64,000 nucleotides of DNA from Chamaecyparis obtusa. Taxonomy: Eukaryota; Streptophyta; Pinopsida; Cupressales; Cupressaceae. The position numbers were made by a program, and so were the translations under genes. Numbering within the stretch: the first letter of the stretch is position 1; every line of letters begins with the position of its first letter. This document shows positions 48,060 to 60,920 of the stretch, in pieces. The stretch is taken from assembly GCA_027943335.1 (NCBI GenBank), contig BSBK01002930.1, positions 124,001 through 188,000 on the forward strand, in the 5' to 3' direction. The notes beneath the pieces are model-generated. The model was not told the origin of the DNA and did not search any database. It saw nothing but the letters and a program-made list of their open reading frames with translations.

Positions 48060-49300
48060 CTAAATTTTGAACTTCTCATCAACTTTTACATTTGCACTTT
48101 CAACAATAGTCTTAGTTTTCTTATTGTAACATCTATATGCCTTTCTTTTCAAAGAATATCCAAGAAAAATTCCTTCATCACTTCTAGGATCAAACTTTCC
48201 TATATCATCATCTCTCTTAATATAACATTTGCTTCGAAGAATTCTAAAATACTTAACTGAGGGTGCATGTCCAAACCACAATTCATAAGGTGTCTTGTCT
48301 GTGTCTTCTCTAATTTGTACTCTATTCATTGTATATACTGTTGTATTCACTTCTTCTCTCCAAAATGTCTTTGCCAAATCACCTTCAAACAACATAGCTC
48401 TAGCTGCTTCAGTCACTAATCTATTCCTTCTTTCTGTAATACCATTTTGTTCAGGTGTTCTAGGGGCTGAAAACTATATGTTAATACCATTTACTTCACA
48501 AAATGTGTTGAACTCTTTAGATGTAAATTCTCCTCCTCTATCAGATCTGAAAAATTTAATCCTCATTCCTGATTCATTCTCAACTTTATTCTTCATGACC
48601 TTAAACTTATCAAATGCTTCAAATTTTTCTTTAAAAAATGCAATCCACATCATTCTTGTAAAATCATCAACAAGAATCATAAAATACCTTTCTCCATAGA
48701 ATCCTCTAGTCCTAGTAGGACCGCTCAAGTCTGTATGAATGATCTCCAACTTCTCTGTAGATGTGAACTTCTTGCTAGGAAATGAACTCTTTTTCTGCTT
48801 AGCCATCACACATTCCTTGCAGATCATGTTAGTAGGCTTCATAATCTTAGGTAAATCTTTTACTGCAAGTGTAGAACTTACTTTAACAATATTATCAAAG
48901 TTTATATGACAGAACCTTCTATGCCATAACCAATTGTCATCAATCTTAGTCATCAAACATGTCATCTCATTAGGGTTCAACTGAAATACATTACCTCTAG
49001 TTCTAGATCCTCTTCCAATCAGATTTCCATCTTTATCCTTAATCACCCAAGTTTTCTCAATAAACCAAACTTGATATCCTTTATCCACTAATTTTCCAAC
49101 ACTCAAAAGATTATGTTTCAATCCATCAACAAAGTAAACTTCATCATTATTAGTCTTTCCATCAAGAGTAATAGATCCTATACCTTTAATCAAACAAGGT
49201 GCATTGTTACCAACTCTAACAACTCCTTCATCATAATTGTTAAACTTTATGAACTTTCCTTTATCACCAGTCATATGATGTGAGCAACCACTTTCTTAAT
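48060..49300 (-). pseudogene. Array L unit 2: protease end, pre-integrase, integrase
   Basis: Mostly one frame (48060-48416 and 48474-49274). The protease active site reads ESGCSHHMTGDKGKF: the catalytic Asp is replaced by Glu (codon 49293-49295). Next are GIGSITLDGKTNNDEVYFV, the zinc-binding WHRRFCHINFDN..CKECVMAK, and the DDE core with IIHTDLSGPTRTRG, FFRSDRGGEFTSKEF and NGITERRNRL, so all three catalytic residues can be seen. [17 protein letters not shown] follows. Confidence 0.9.
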
Positions 49301-50364
49301 CCAATCAGCTTTCTTTTCAACTCGGGAAACTAAGGCTTTTTCTTCTTTAAAATTAGATTCAAAATTTTCTTCCTTAATTGCTACAAATCCTATGTCATCA
49401 AGGTTATCATTATCACTGTCACTCAATTGTCTTTCAATTTCTACTTCAATTTATTCATCATTTGCATAATAACATTCTTTAGGTTTTCTAGGCTTAAAAT
49501 ATTTTCTATACTTCTTAAGTCTCTTAGGACACTTAGATGCAAAATGACCATATTCTTGACATGTCCAACATTTAAAGATTTTCTTACCGTCTGGTTCTCT
49601 TTTGACAAGCAAGGCAATACCTTCTTCAATCTTCTTATCTTCATCAGATTTGGATATGCTACTACTGGCATAATCTCCATTCACACTTGTACTTCTAAAC
49701 AAAGTAGGTCTGATGCTAAGAGCACTGAATATTGTCTCCACTCTAGGTAGTTCTACTGATAATCTCAAATTCATCTCTGTTGCTTCCAATCTTCTAAGAA
49801 GAGTCTCTCTTGAAAAGTTTGGTGTACAAGGTATCACTTGTTCAATCATTTGTGTAGTCTTCTTGAATACCGGTGTCAATGTTCTCAAAATCTTCCATAT
49901 TACTTCATTCTTTGTCTTTTCACCTCCACAAGACTTTATTTCTGCAACAATTTTTGACATCCTACCAATATAGCTTCTAAAAATTTCACCTTCCATCATT
50001 CTTATGTCTTCAAATGCACAAATCCAATTATGTAACCTAGCTTTCTTTGCATGTTTAGCACCTTCAAAAGTAGAATGTAAAGCTTTCCAAATATCATAAG
50101 GTCTAGTTAAACCTTTTACCTGACTATATTCATTCTCTGAAAGTGCTGATAAAAGTGCTTCTCTTGCAAGTATGTTACACATGAATAGATCTACCTCATC
50201 TTTAGAACTTGATTCAAGACTATCTTCTTCAATTATAGTTCTCTATTTTTTGTAATCAACCAGTAACCTGGTCCTAAACACAAGAGATGTGTCTTCATCT
50301 CTTCTTTCTAGCTATCAAAATTTACTCCATCAAACTTAGGGCTTTCGTTCCTGAAATTCGCCAT
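49301..50364 (-). pseudogene. Array L unit 2: gag (UBN2-type, one CCHC)
   Basis: ATG at 50362-50364 (MANFRNESPKFDGVNFDS), then a stop where Trp is normal, then KEEMKTHLLCLGPGYWLITK. The main part (49451-50182) holds the capsid helices (LHSTFEGAKHAKKARLHNWI, RSYIGRMSKIVAEIKSC) and one knuckle CWTCQEYGHFASKC. It differs in frame from the protease-integrase region, so a frameshift lies at about 49280-49450. This is the same gag type as A. Confidence 0.88.
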
Positions 50365-50406
50365 AGATCTCCTTAAGATGTTAAACTTCTCTTTCAAGGA
50401 CCTGCC

Positions 50407-50418
50407 ACTCTGATACCA
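50407..50418 (-). other. Primer-binding site of array L unit 2
   Basis: ACTCTGATACCA on the plus strand is TGGTATCAGAGT on the element strand, one base from the initiator tRNA-Met type, two bases from LTR-d. Confidence 0.85.
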
Positions 50419-50420
50419 AT

Positions 50421-51614
50421 TGTTAGAAAGCAAAGATCCCCAAGATAACTAAGAGGGGGGGGGGGGGTGAATCAGTTATCTAATAATTAAAACATTTATC
50501 AACTTCAACAGCTTTAAACCATATAATCAATGCAATAACCAACCATAGAAAGATAATCATACACAATGACACAATAACACAAGATATGTTAACTAGGGAA
50601 GCTCTTGATCAAAGAGTAAACCCTGGTGGGAATGATGCCCACAAAATGATGCACTAATATGAAAATTCCTTGTGAGAGGATGGACCCTATTAGGAGTCTT
50701 ATGAAATACACTTAGTACATATGAATATCTATTAGGAGATTTTGAATCCTTGTTAAAAGATTCTAACCCTGTTAGGAGTTAAGCAAGACAGAAGGACCCA
50801 CTGCCCAAACAACTTCAAGGCAAGATCTCTGAACTCACTATCCAACAGCTCTTAGGATTATTCAATAGAATAATATGAAATATGTTACCTCCTTCACATT
50901 GTGCCAAAACCACACTCTCTGCTACACAAGATCACAAATCTAGATTTTTGTACTTCACAAGTCTTCCTTCATCACTGAATTAGCTCTTTTCTTCACTTCA
51001 TGCATACATTCCCATCCAAATATCATAATTCCATATCACAACCATCACACATCCTTTTACAACAAGGAAAAAATTCCTTCCTTTATACCACACTCAAATA
51101 ATTACAAATGAGTCGGCATGCAAATACAAAATAATAATGTCAACACGCTACACCAAAATTACATAAAAACTGTCAGCTTCCAGATACAATAACTTTCCAA
51201 TCATGCGACCTCGAAGTTTGCACTATGAACCACATCACCACCAATGAGTCTCAAACTTCCCTTTAACTGTGTAGAATCAGATTCCATCCCGATTAGGAGA
51301 TATCCTCCGATTACCAAAAACCGCTACTCAGGAACACTGCCAGAATACTACTTCCACCAAAATGCTTATAACTTTCATGAATAAATGAATTTATTTTTGT
51401 TCTCTTAACCATAGGCTAATAAAACACCAAAGAACATACCATCAATTGTGCATAACTCAATTTGCAATATAACATGTGCGTAAAACAAAACTGTGCCTGC
51501 TTTTTTGTTAATCTCTAGAATAACACTGTGTTGACATCAATGACAATCATAGTCATGAATGCAACAACCACTGCTACAGAATGACTACCAAAGCTTTAGC
51601 ATTCATTCCTAACA
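50421..51614 (-). repeat. Array L, LTR-d (5' LTR of unit 2)
   Basis: 1194 bp, TGTTAGAAAGCAAAGATCC to CATTCCTAACA, collinear with LTR-a. Hairpin intact at 50626-50642. The flanking ACCTT (51615-51619) also precedes the duplicated J segment on the left (39148-39152), so ACCTT is the likely original TSD. Confidence 0.88.
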
Positions 51615-52415
<801 letters not shown>

Positions 52416-53706
52416 TGATGACATCATCATTTATTAATTAATTATTTATTTAATTTATTTATTTATTTTTATCTCATTAAATCCGTTTATCTTAATTAAA
52501 AACATTTAATTAAGAAATCCCTTCCAAAAATGTTTAAATCTTATTTAAACATTATCTCCTTATTTATTAATTATTTTAATTAATAAATTGACCAAAAATC
52601 CCAAAATAAATAATTTATTTATTTTTTGCCCAAAACTTGGCCAATTTCCTTTAGACCACTAACCTCTTCCAGAATGTTCTAATCCCTTCTTAATTTCGAT
52701 TAAAAGGCTAATCCCATCTTTTCTAACCCTAATCCCAACTCAAAATATTTAATTAAGATTAAATATTTATTTTCATATTTATTAAATATATTTTAATAAA
52801 TATCCCCAAAACTAAAACCTTTGGAATGAATAAACATTTATTCATTCTCCCTAAACCAAGGAGAACTCTAGACTCTTCTAGAATCTTCTCAAATCCAACC
52901 TCTTCACCCATCCTAATCCTAAGATTATCCTTATCCTAATCCTAATTCCTCCCTTAACCTTGTCACATTCCCTAAACAAGGTTAGCCAACTCTTAAGCTT
53001 ACCCCAAAGTCAACAAAGAGGGCTTCCCTTTTTGAAATGCATTGAAGGCATTTAAGGCCTCCTTATCCCTCTTACATGCACTTATGGTGCATTTAAGAGC
53101 CCCTCACCCCTTTCTTACACCCTTTGACCTTAGGCACATTTCCCAAATTGTGCACATTCCTCCCATCTTTCAATCCAATGCCCTTGTGACACTTGTCACA
53201 AGGAGGTGATCCCTAAACTAGCACAATCCATGTGCTCCCCTTTGAGTGAATCTTGGCCTCTCTTAAGGATTTCAATCCTGGCCACTCATTCTTCCTTCCC
53301 AAATCCTATAAATACCCCTCCTTTCAAGAGCAAGAAAAATAAGCTTACTTTCATTCTCATGCATTGTTATAATGCCATTTTCATGTTAGATCTTAGCAAA
53401 TCATTCTAATTAGCTCACTTTTTAGCATTTTAGTTCATCATAGCTTAGCAATAATGGATTAACATAGTTTTTCTTATTGTTTTGCATAGCATAGCATCAT
53501 ATCACATCTCTATTTGGTCTAAAATCAATCCTAGATTACTCATCATGTAGCTTAATCTCCATTAAAACATTTTTGGATCCTTGAGGCCTTAGGGGCAAAT
53601 CAGGTGTTCTATACCTATTTTTGTGCCATTTTGGGGTTTTCATGGATTTCAATTCATCTTAAATGCATTTAGAGTATGCTCCAAGTGCTTAGAGAGCACA
53701 CCCACA
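52416..53706 (+). repeat. Possible plus-strand LTR O
   Basis: Opposite orientation to J. Candidate start TGATGACATCATCATTT and candidate end AGCACACCCACA. A TATA box CCTATAAATACCCC is at about 53306. Just after the end, CTTATCAGAGC (about 53714-53724) resembles a PBS TGGTATCAGAGC with its first bases changed. No matching second LTR or TSD was found, so this could be a solo LTR or a truncated 5' end. Confidence 0.42.
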
Positions 53707-54321
53707 TCCCCCTTATCAGAGCAAATCAAACAGTGCTTGGGTGCACCTGTTTTTGGCTCAATCTGAGGTGGCTAGCTTAGAGTTTCCTTGTTATTGTTTT
53801 AATTGTATGCTAGATTAAACTCTTAACGTTTGATTGATTTGAGCCTTTTAAAATAGATAACAGGTACCCTCGAAAGCCTTGCTCACAATATATATATGAT
53901 ATTATTGTGAATGAATTGACATCATTCCCCAAAGAAAGTAGAACTACAATCACAACGGAGGAAAGATCACATAAGATATACAAAGGAGAATCTTTTCAGA
54001 CCATGACATGGAGACCAAAAAGAATTAGTGCTACCATATCTCAAATCCAAGTAGATTACACAAGGAAACATTTACAAAAAATAGCACATTGACAACATAA
54101 CATTGAACAATGCATAGAAGCATAGAGATACACATAGAAGATTTGAACAATAGTGTCGATTCCTTCATCACCTTGCACCAAATGAGTAACAAGGATCATA
54201 TAAAAGAATCTAACAACATTTAGCAAACACATTATGAGAGAAGAACAGTATAGCAAGAAAACAAATAACAAAGCTACCACAAAGGACAAGCCGATCAAGC
54301 ATGCTGCCTACTTTCCCCATC
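53707..54321 (-). other. Element J internal DNA downstream of gag-protease
   Basis: About 600 bp with no long domain. A minus-strand open reading of 80 codons (54056-54298) is strongly hydrophobic but has no homologue here and is probably chance. The right part continues past the stop codon of the J ORF. Confidence 0.45.
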
Positions 54322-56848
54322 TCATTGTATATCATTTAGGGAAGGTGGGTAACTTGCAAGAGGGACTATATCTAACATAGTAGGAATGATAGTCAGTTTC
54401 AAACAAGGATCCTCTTGGGAATCACAATGTTCAACACTAGGTGTAAGAGTTAATTGTGATGAAAGCATATTAGGTAAATCAATGTCAATATCAATAGTCT
54501 CATATTCATCTTTAACATCATCAGTATCATCAAGAGTATCTTCTTCATCCAAGTTAATCAAAATAGGATCTAAGATATGAATAGAATCATCATAATCATG
54601 CATGTGAATATCATTATTAGTAGCAACATCTTCTAACACATTATGCATAGGTTTATCCGAAGAAGGTAGAGATCTTTGAGCTTTAGCATGAGCATGATGC
54701 TTTTTACGACGTTCATTAGCAGATCGGTTATGTTTTGATTTATTTGAAATATCTTGAGAACTAGGAGGAACAATCACATGATCCTTCATAGGTTCTTTAG
54801 GAAGATCAATAGGATTATTAACCATAGGAGAAATAATCATAGGATCTTTGATAGGTTCGGTAGAAGGAACTTGATTAACAGAACTAGAAGCCATAGTTAA
54901 AGGAGGTATCGAAGGTGTAGGTAAAAGACCAAGATTAAGATTCATAGGAGGTATGCTTAATTGAAGAATCTTATGATGTTTATAAGCTTGATATGATCAA
55001 GAAAGATTATCAAGGTGAGCAAGACATGAATTAGGTAATGAAGGCCAAAAGAAATCTAGAGCAGCACAATCTCTAGGCCTAGAAGGTTGATATAGAATAT
55101 GATTAATCATCTTCACTTCTTCATCATGAATGAAATTAAGACACTTATGCATACGTGAAGCAACAACATGCATGGCAGTCAACCAAGGCAAACCTAGCTT
55201 AACTTGAAATTGATTAGAAGTAGGAACCACAATGAAGGTAGTGTTCACAATTTTTCCAAAAAGTTAAACAAGCAAGGTAATAGAACCAAATGATGGATAA
55301 AGAAAACCATTGCAAGTTTGAATCCATACATCCGATGTATCATAAAAGTCACATTGTAAGATTTTCATAAAAATATTTTCTTCAGTGATCACATTGACTA
55401 AGGAGATAGGATCAACAAGACAACCTCGAGTAGGTATCTGAGCAATCCTAGCAGCAATGTAAAGGGGACCATTGGGAGCTTTAATAGTCTCAGAGTCATC
55501 AAAGGTAATCAAAAGTTCCTGAGGTCTTTTATTCTTAAATTGTTGTCAAGGTTTAGGTTGAGGTTTCATTTTAGGTTTAGGTTTTGGTCGATGTTTAGAT
55601 TGAACTTGAGTTTGAATCGGAGTTTGAAGTTGAGGTTGAGGTGGAGATATAGACTAATCAACATGCTCCACTTGATTAACAACATCATTGAGATCATCCA
55701 TCTTTGAGTCATACAAAATTTCCATAGCAGATGGTTGAACAATAGTATTAGTATCATGCATAGGTAAAGGGTTTGTATAGATTTAAAGGTTCTGATTAGG
55801 AGGAGAGACATATTGATTCCCACTACTATCCAGATTATCAACAGATAAAACTTTAGAATCAATTACATCTTGAGCCTTATGTTTTAAAGAATAACATCTC
55901 TTAGTACCATGACCATTCTGATGATGATATTGACAAAAAGCATTTTGATCAAAAGATTTAGATGCAATCGTAGTAGGTAAAAGAGGTCAAATAGGAGGTA
56001 AAGTAATCATATTAGCAACTAACAACCTATTCATAATAGCATGTAAAGTTTCAGAAAGAGGAGTAAATTTATGATTTAATCAAAAAGCAGTGGATGCAGA
56101 AGTGGCATTATCAGATGCAACAACAACTTGATGAGCAACTGCATTCGCTTGTTTGTTTATCTTGACATAGTTGTTGAATTTTTGAAACTTGTTTGGATTA
56201 GGAGCAGCATCACTCTTATCAACTGGAATAGGAGCCATTGGAGTGTTGCTCTCAAATTAACTCACTTGTAATTGATAATGATGAAGCGCTTCACAAAGTT
56301 GTTGAAAAGAGGTAAATTTAGTAAGCGGAATCTTATCTCTAATATCCTTTTGCAAATTTGAAATAAACATATATTGAATATCAATATCAGGAACATGATA
56401 GGAAATCTGAGCATGCAAATGCTTAAATCTACCAATAAATTCAATCAATTTTTCTTTAGCACTTTGTTTACAATGCATTAAATCAGTCAAAGACACTTGC
56501 GGGCCAATATTATTTTGAAATTGTTGAATAAAGGCATTAGAAAGTTGTAGAAAGGAATCAATTGAATAAGGAGGCAAGGAACAATACCATTGTAGGGCCT
56601 TGTCACGAAAGGTTCTAGAAAATAGTTTGGCTAAAATCCTATGGTCATGAGCATAATCACTACAAAGGATTTGGAATGTTTTAACATGACGAATACGATC
56701 TCCTTTTCCATTATAATTCTCAAGACGAGGCATCTCACCTTGCTGAGGAATAGGAGTATGAATAATATCTCAGGACATGGGACTTCCCATGTCAGATGTA
56801 GGAATACAAAACTTGTTTTGAGTTAAGGAAGCAAGTTATTGTTGTAAG
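54322..56848 (-). pseudogene. Element J gag-protease ORF, 3' part
   Basis: Continues the frame of 62570-63297 once K is removed. From the N-terminal side: gag core (56257-56733) with LENYNGKGDRIRHVKTFQIL, ALQWYCSLPPYSIDSF, LMHCKQSAKEKLIEFIGRF; a zinc finger CQYHHQNGHGTKRC near 55900; a Lys/Pro-rich run KPKPKMKPQPKP; a retropepsin-like domain (55000-55512) with CLVDPISLVNVI in the catalytic position and KLGLPWLTAMHVV; then a 200-residue Asp/Glu/Ser-rich tail (54322-54945) ending at TGA. Stops break it at several places. The Gly of the usual D[ST]G protease motif is absent. RT is not present after it. Confidence 0.75.
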
Positions 56849-57569
56849 TGAATGATGGTAAAATGGATTCACCACCATTCAAATGTAGAGGGGGAAATAT
56901 GAGATCTATTCTCAAAACCCAAATTCCCCAAGGAAGAGATCCGATTTGATCAACCGAGAGGTTAATACACAATCGAATCAATTTGTAGATGAATGTGGAA
57001 GAGAGAAAGTAAATCTAATATTTCCCTTGTGGATGGATATTATATTTTGAATATGGAATAATTGAAATACAAGTACTAACCTCAATTTAGGGCAGATCTG
57101 GAAAATGTTGAATTCTGATGTCTATGTACACTTTTGGGAAAATTCAAAACTTGTCCTGGACTGGAAATGCTGAGACAGAGAAAACCCAAAAATCTTTCTG
57201 CAAGATGGCTCGAGTTGGGTTTGATCCTCATAAAAGGTCAAATACTACATTCTTTATTTGAAGTCCGATTTGAATTCTGTTCACAGATCTTAAAAGTTTG
57301 CCGAAAAGGGTATCCAAATTCGCTCTCAGATCTGAAATTCCACACTTGTACTTGCAAGAAAATGAGGGTTTTTATTGTATGAGGGGTTTGCCTTGGTCAA
57401 ACCCTAGTTTAGGAATTAACCTTGAAATTGAATTGAAATATATTGTGCATAAACAAAGTAATTGAAACAAATCACTTGGCTTATGTTGAAATCATTGTAG
57501 AGGATTTGAATCCTCAAATCCATAAGTAGGAATGAATATAGGATGTCTCCAATCAATGGTATTTGATCT
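56849..57569 (-). repeat. Element K 3' LTR, truncated
   Basis: First 721 bp of the LTR, aligned with 60921 onward up to TGGTATTTGATCT. At that point it switches to internal sequence (ACCTATCATTTAGGGAAGG), marking a deletion junction. Confidence 0.85.
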
Positions 57570-60500
57570 ACCTATCATTTAGGGAAGGTGGGTAACTTGC
57601 AAGAGGGATTATATCCAATATAGTAGGAATGATAGCCAGTTCCAAACAAGGATCCTCTTGAGAATCACTATGTTCAACACTAGGTGTAAGAGTTAATTGT
57701 GATGAAAGCATATTAGGTAAATCAGTCTCAATGTCAATAGTCTCATATTCATCATTAACATCATCAGTATTATCAAGGGTATCTTTTTCATCCAAATTAA
57801 TCAAAATAGGATCTAAGATATGAATAAAATCATCATAATCATGCATGTGAACATCATTATTAGTAGCAACATCTTCTAATACATTATGCATAGGTTTATC
57901 CGAAGAAGGTAGAGATCTTTTAGCTTTAGCATGAGCATGACACTTTTTATGACATTCATTAGCAGGAACAATCACAGGATCCTTCACAGCTTCTTTAGGA
58001 AGATCAATAGAATTATTATCCATAGGAGAAACAATCACAAGATTTTTGACAGGTTTAGTAGGAGGAACTTGATTAACAAAACTAGAAGCCATAGTTAAAG
58101 GAGGTATCGAAGGTGTAGGTAAAAGACCATGATTAAGATCCATAGGAGGTATGCTTAATTGAAGAATCTTACAATGCTTATAAGCTTGATATGATCAAAA
58201 AAGATTATTAGCTCTAGGAGGACATGAATTAGGTACGGAAGGCCAAAATAAATCTAAAGCAGCTCAAACTCTAGGCCTAGAAGGTTGATATAAACTATGA
58301 TTGATCATCTTCACTTCGCCGTCATGAATGAACTTAAGACACTTATGGATAGGTGAAGCAACATGTATGGAAGTCAACCAAGGAAAACCTAGCTTAACTT
58401 TAAATTGATCAGAAGTAGGAACCACAATGAAGGTAGTGTTCACAATTTTTCCAAAAAGTTCAACGAGCAAGGTAATAGAACCAAATGAGGGATAAAGAAA
58501 ACCATTGCAAGTTTGAATCCACACATCCGATGTATCATAAAAGTCATGTTGTAAACTTTTCATAAAAATATTTTCTTTAGTGATAACATTGACTAAGGAG
58601 GTAGGATCAACAAGACAACCACGAGTAGGTATCTGAGCAATCCTAGCAGCAATGTAAAGGGGACCATCAGGAGGATCAATAATCTTAGAGTCATCAAAGG
58701 TAATCAAAAGTTCCTGAGGTCTTTTATTCTTGAATTGTTGTCGAGGTTTAGGTTGAGGTTTCACTTTAGGTTTAGGTTTAACTTGAGGTTGAGATTGAAC
58801 TTGAGGTGAGAGTTGAGGTGAAGATATAGACTTATCAATATGCTCCACTTGATTAACATCCATCTTTGAATCATACACAATTTCCATAGCAAATGGTTGA
58901 GCAATAGTATTAGTATGATGCGTAGGTAAAGGATTCGTATAGATTTGAAGGTTCTAATTAGGAGGAGAGACAAATTGATTCCCACTACTATCTAGATTGT
59001 CAATAGATAAAACCTTAGAATCAATGAGATCTTGAACCTTATGTTTTAAAGAATAACATCTCTCAGTATCATGACCATTCTGACAATGATATTGACAAAA
59101 AGCATTTTGATCAAAAGATTTAGATGCAATTGTAGTAGGTAAAAGAGATCGAATAGGAGGTAAAGTAATCATTTTAGCAGCTAACAACCTATTCATAATA
59201 GCATGTAAAGTTTCAGCAAGAGGAGTAAACATACGATTTAATCAAAAAGTAGTGGATGCAGAAGTGGCATTATGAGATGCAACAACAACTTGATCAGCAA
59301 CTGCATTTGCTTGTTTGTTTATCTTGACATAGTTGTTGAATTTTTGAAACTTGTTTGGATTAGGAGTAGCATCACTCTTATCAACTGGAACAAGAGCCAT
59401 TGGAGTGTTGCTCTCAAATTGACTCACTTGTAATTGATAATGATGAAGGGCTACACAAAGTTGTTGAAAAGAGGTAAATTCAGTAAGTATAATCTTATCT
59501 CTAATATCCTTTTGCAAATTTGAAATAAACATACGTTGAATATCAATATCAGGAACATGATAGGAAATCTGAGCATGCAAATGCTTAAATCTACAAATGA
59601 ATTCAGTCAATTTTTCTTTAGCACTTTGTTTACAATGCATTAAATCAGTCAACAACACTCGCGGGCCAATATTATTTTTAAATTATTGAATAAAGGCATT
59701 AGCAAGTTGTGGAAAGGAATCAACTGAATAAGGAGGCAAGGAACAATACCATTGTAAGACCTTGTCACGAAAGGTTCTAGCAAATAGTTTGGCTAAAATC
59801 CTATGGTCATGAGCATAATCACTACAAAGGATTTGGAATGTTTTAACATGATGAACAAGATCTCCTTTTCCATTATAATTCTCAAGATGAGGCGTCTCAC
59901 CTTGTTGAGGAACAGGAGTACAAATAATATCCGAGGACAAGGGACTTCCCATGTCACATGTAGGAATACTAAACTTATTTTGAGTTAAGGAAGCAAGTTG
60001 TTGTTGTAAGGATGATACAGTTTGAGCCAAACTGATGATTGTTGAATCATTAGAGGAAATCAGAGGAGTAGCAACATTAGACACACTAGGTAAAGCGTAA
60101 GAAGCTGCAGGAATAGAGGACACAACTGGAGGAACACTAGGAACTATAGTTGGAGGCAGACTAGAATAAGTAAAAGGAACATTATGATATGAAGGTTGTG
60201 ATGTAGAAAGGGATATAGGAGGAACACTCATAGGAACAGAGAGAACCATCACAATCGCCAAAGGAGTATAGATAGGAATACTAGGTAAAGGATTAGAAGG
60301 AGGTTCAACACTAGTGATAGGATGAATTAACCCTAAATCTTGAGCTTCTTGAGCTTAAGGTTTAACATTTGAATGCACAAGATGAGTAATACCACACAAG
60401 AGATTAATACCTTGATCACAATCATGGAGAACTTTCTTAAGAGCCTCTATAGCTTGAATGGAATCTTGATTATGGTTTTCTTGAAGAATCCAATTACCCA

Positions 60501-60741
60501 TTTTATCAAGTTCAATGGAAAGTTTTTGGACTTGTTCAGGAGGAACTCTTAAAGCATCATCCTCATCATGAGATGAGTGAAAATATTTTTTCTCCATAGG
60601 AGGATTGGAATCATGAAGAATCAGGTTATCATCCAGGATCCTAAGGAAAGGAGAAGAAGATTCAGGTTCAAAGGCACCCATGAGTCTACGACTTCTTCTA
60701 ACTAGAATGTTATAAGTAGGACTAGTGGTAGTAAAGCTCAT
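57568..60741 (-). pseudogene. Element K gag-protease-tail ORF, 1,058 codons in one frame
   Basis: All pieces (57568-58143, 58264-58887, 58954-59232, 59242-59658, 59683-60261, 60355-60741) are in one frame, separated only by stops. Order: N-terminus MSFTTTSPTYNILVRRSRRL; Pro/Ser/Val-rich spacer (about residues 165-260); gag core with HVKTFQILCSDYAHDHRIL and LQWYCSLPPYSVDSFPQL; zinc finger CQYHCQNGHDTERC; basic Pro/Lys run; retropepsin-like part with CLVDPTSLVNVITKE and KLGFPWLTSIHV; acidic tail. The catalytic position reads DPTS, without the normal Gly, as in J (DPIS). The last two or three residues are lost in the deletion junction, so the natural stop is known only from J. Confidence 0.8.
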
Positions 60742-60904
60742 AAACCAATGTAATGCAAATGAACTAAACTAGAACACATAAAGCATGAACATGAAGTCTA
60801 ATTAGCATGCAAGATCAATCACAAAGGAAAAATCTAATACTAACAATATAAAAGGAAAAACACAATAAGGCATCCAATTCCACAAAAGAAAAGAGAGTAA
60901 GTAA

Positions 60905-60917
60905 GTCGGGTTCACCA
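60905..60917 (-). other. Putative PBS of element K
   Basis: GTCGGGTTCACCA on the plus strand is TGGTGAACCCGAC on the element strand, three bases from the LTR. The J copy (63457-63469) differs at two positions. It ends in TGG as a PBS should, but it is not the initiator-Met type and I cannot assign the tRNA. Confidence 0.6.
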
Positions 60918-60920
60918 AAA

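Larger units (their letters stand above)
39319..51614 (-). mobile_element. Scrambled tandem copia array L (LTR-int-LTR-int-LTR-int-LTR)
   Basis: Four LTR copies of one copia family (a: 39319-40439; b: 43792-44981; c, 3' piece: 45405-45877; d: 50421-51614) alternate with internal DNA (40440-43791; 44982-45404; 45878-50420), all on the minus strand. PPT complements follow LTRs a, b and c; PBS complements precede a and d. It is not one clean insertion but a rearranged array, best explained by recombination between related copies. A 153-bp duplication of J DNA borders it on both sides. Inside J it is younger than J. Confidence 0.85.

Noticed and set aside
54056..54298. Hydrophobic 80-codon minus-strand ORF in J
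   Set aside because: It looks like a membrane peptide, but T-rich sense DNA gives hydrophobic readings by chance, and the K copy lacks the region.
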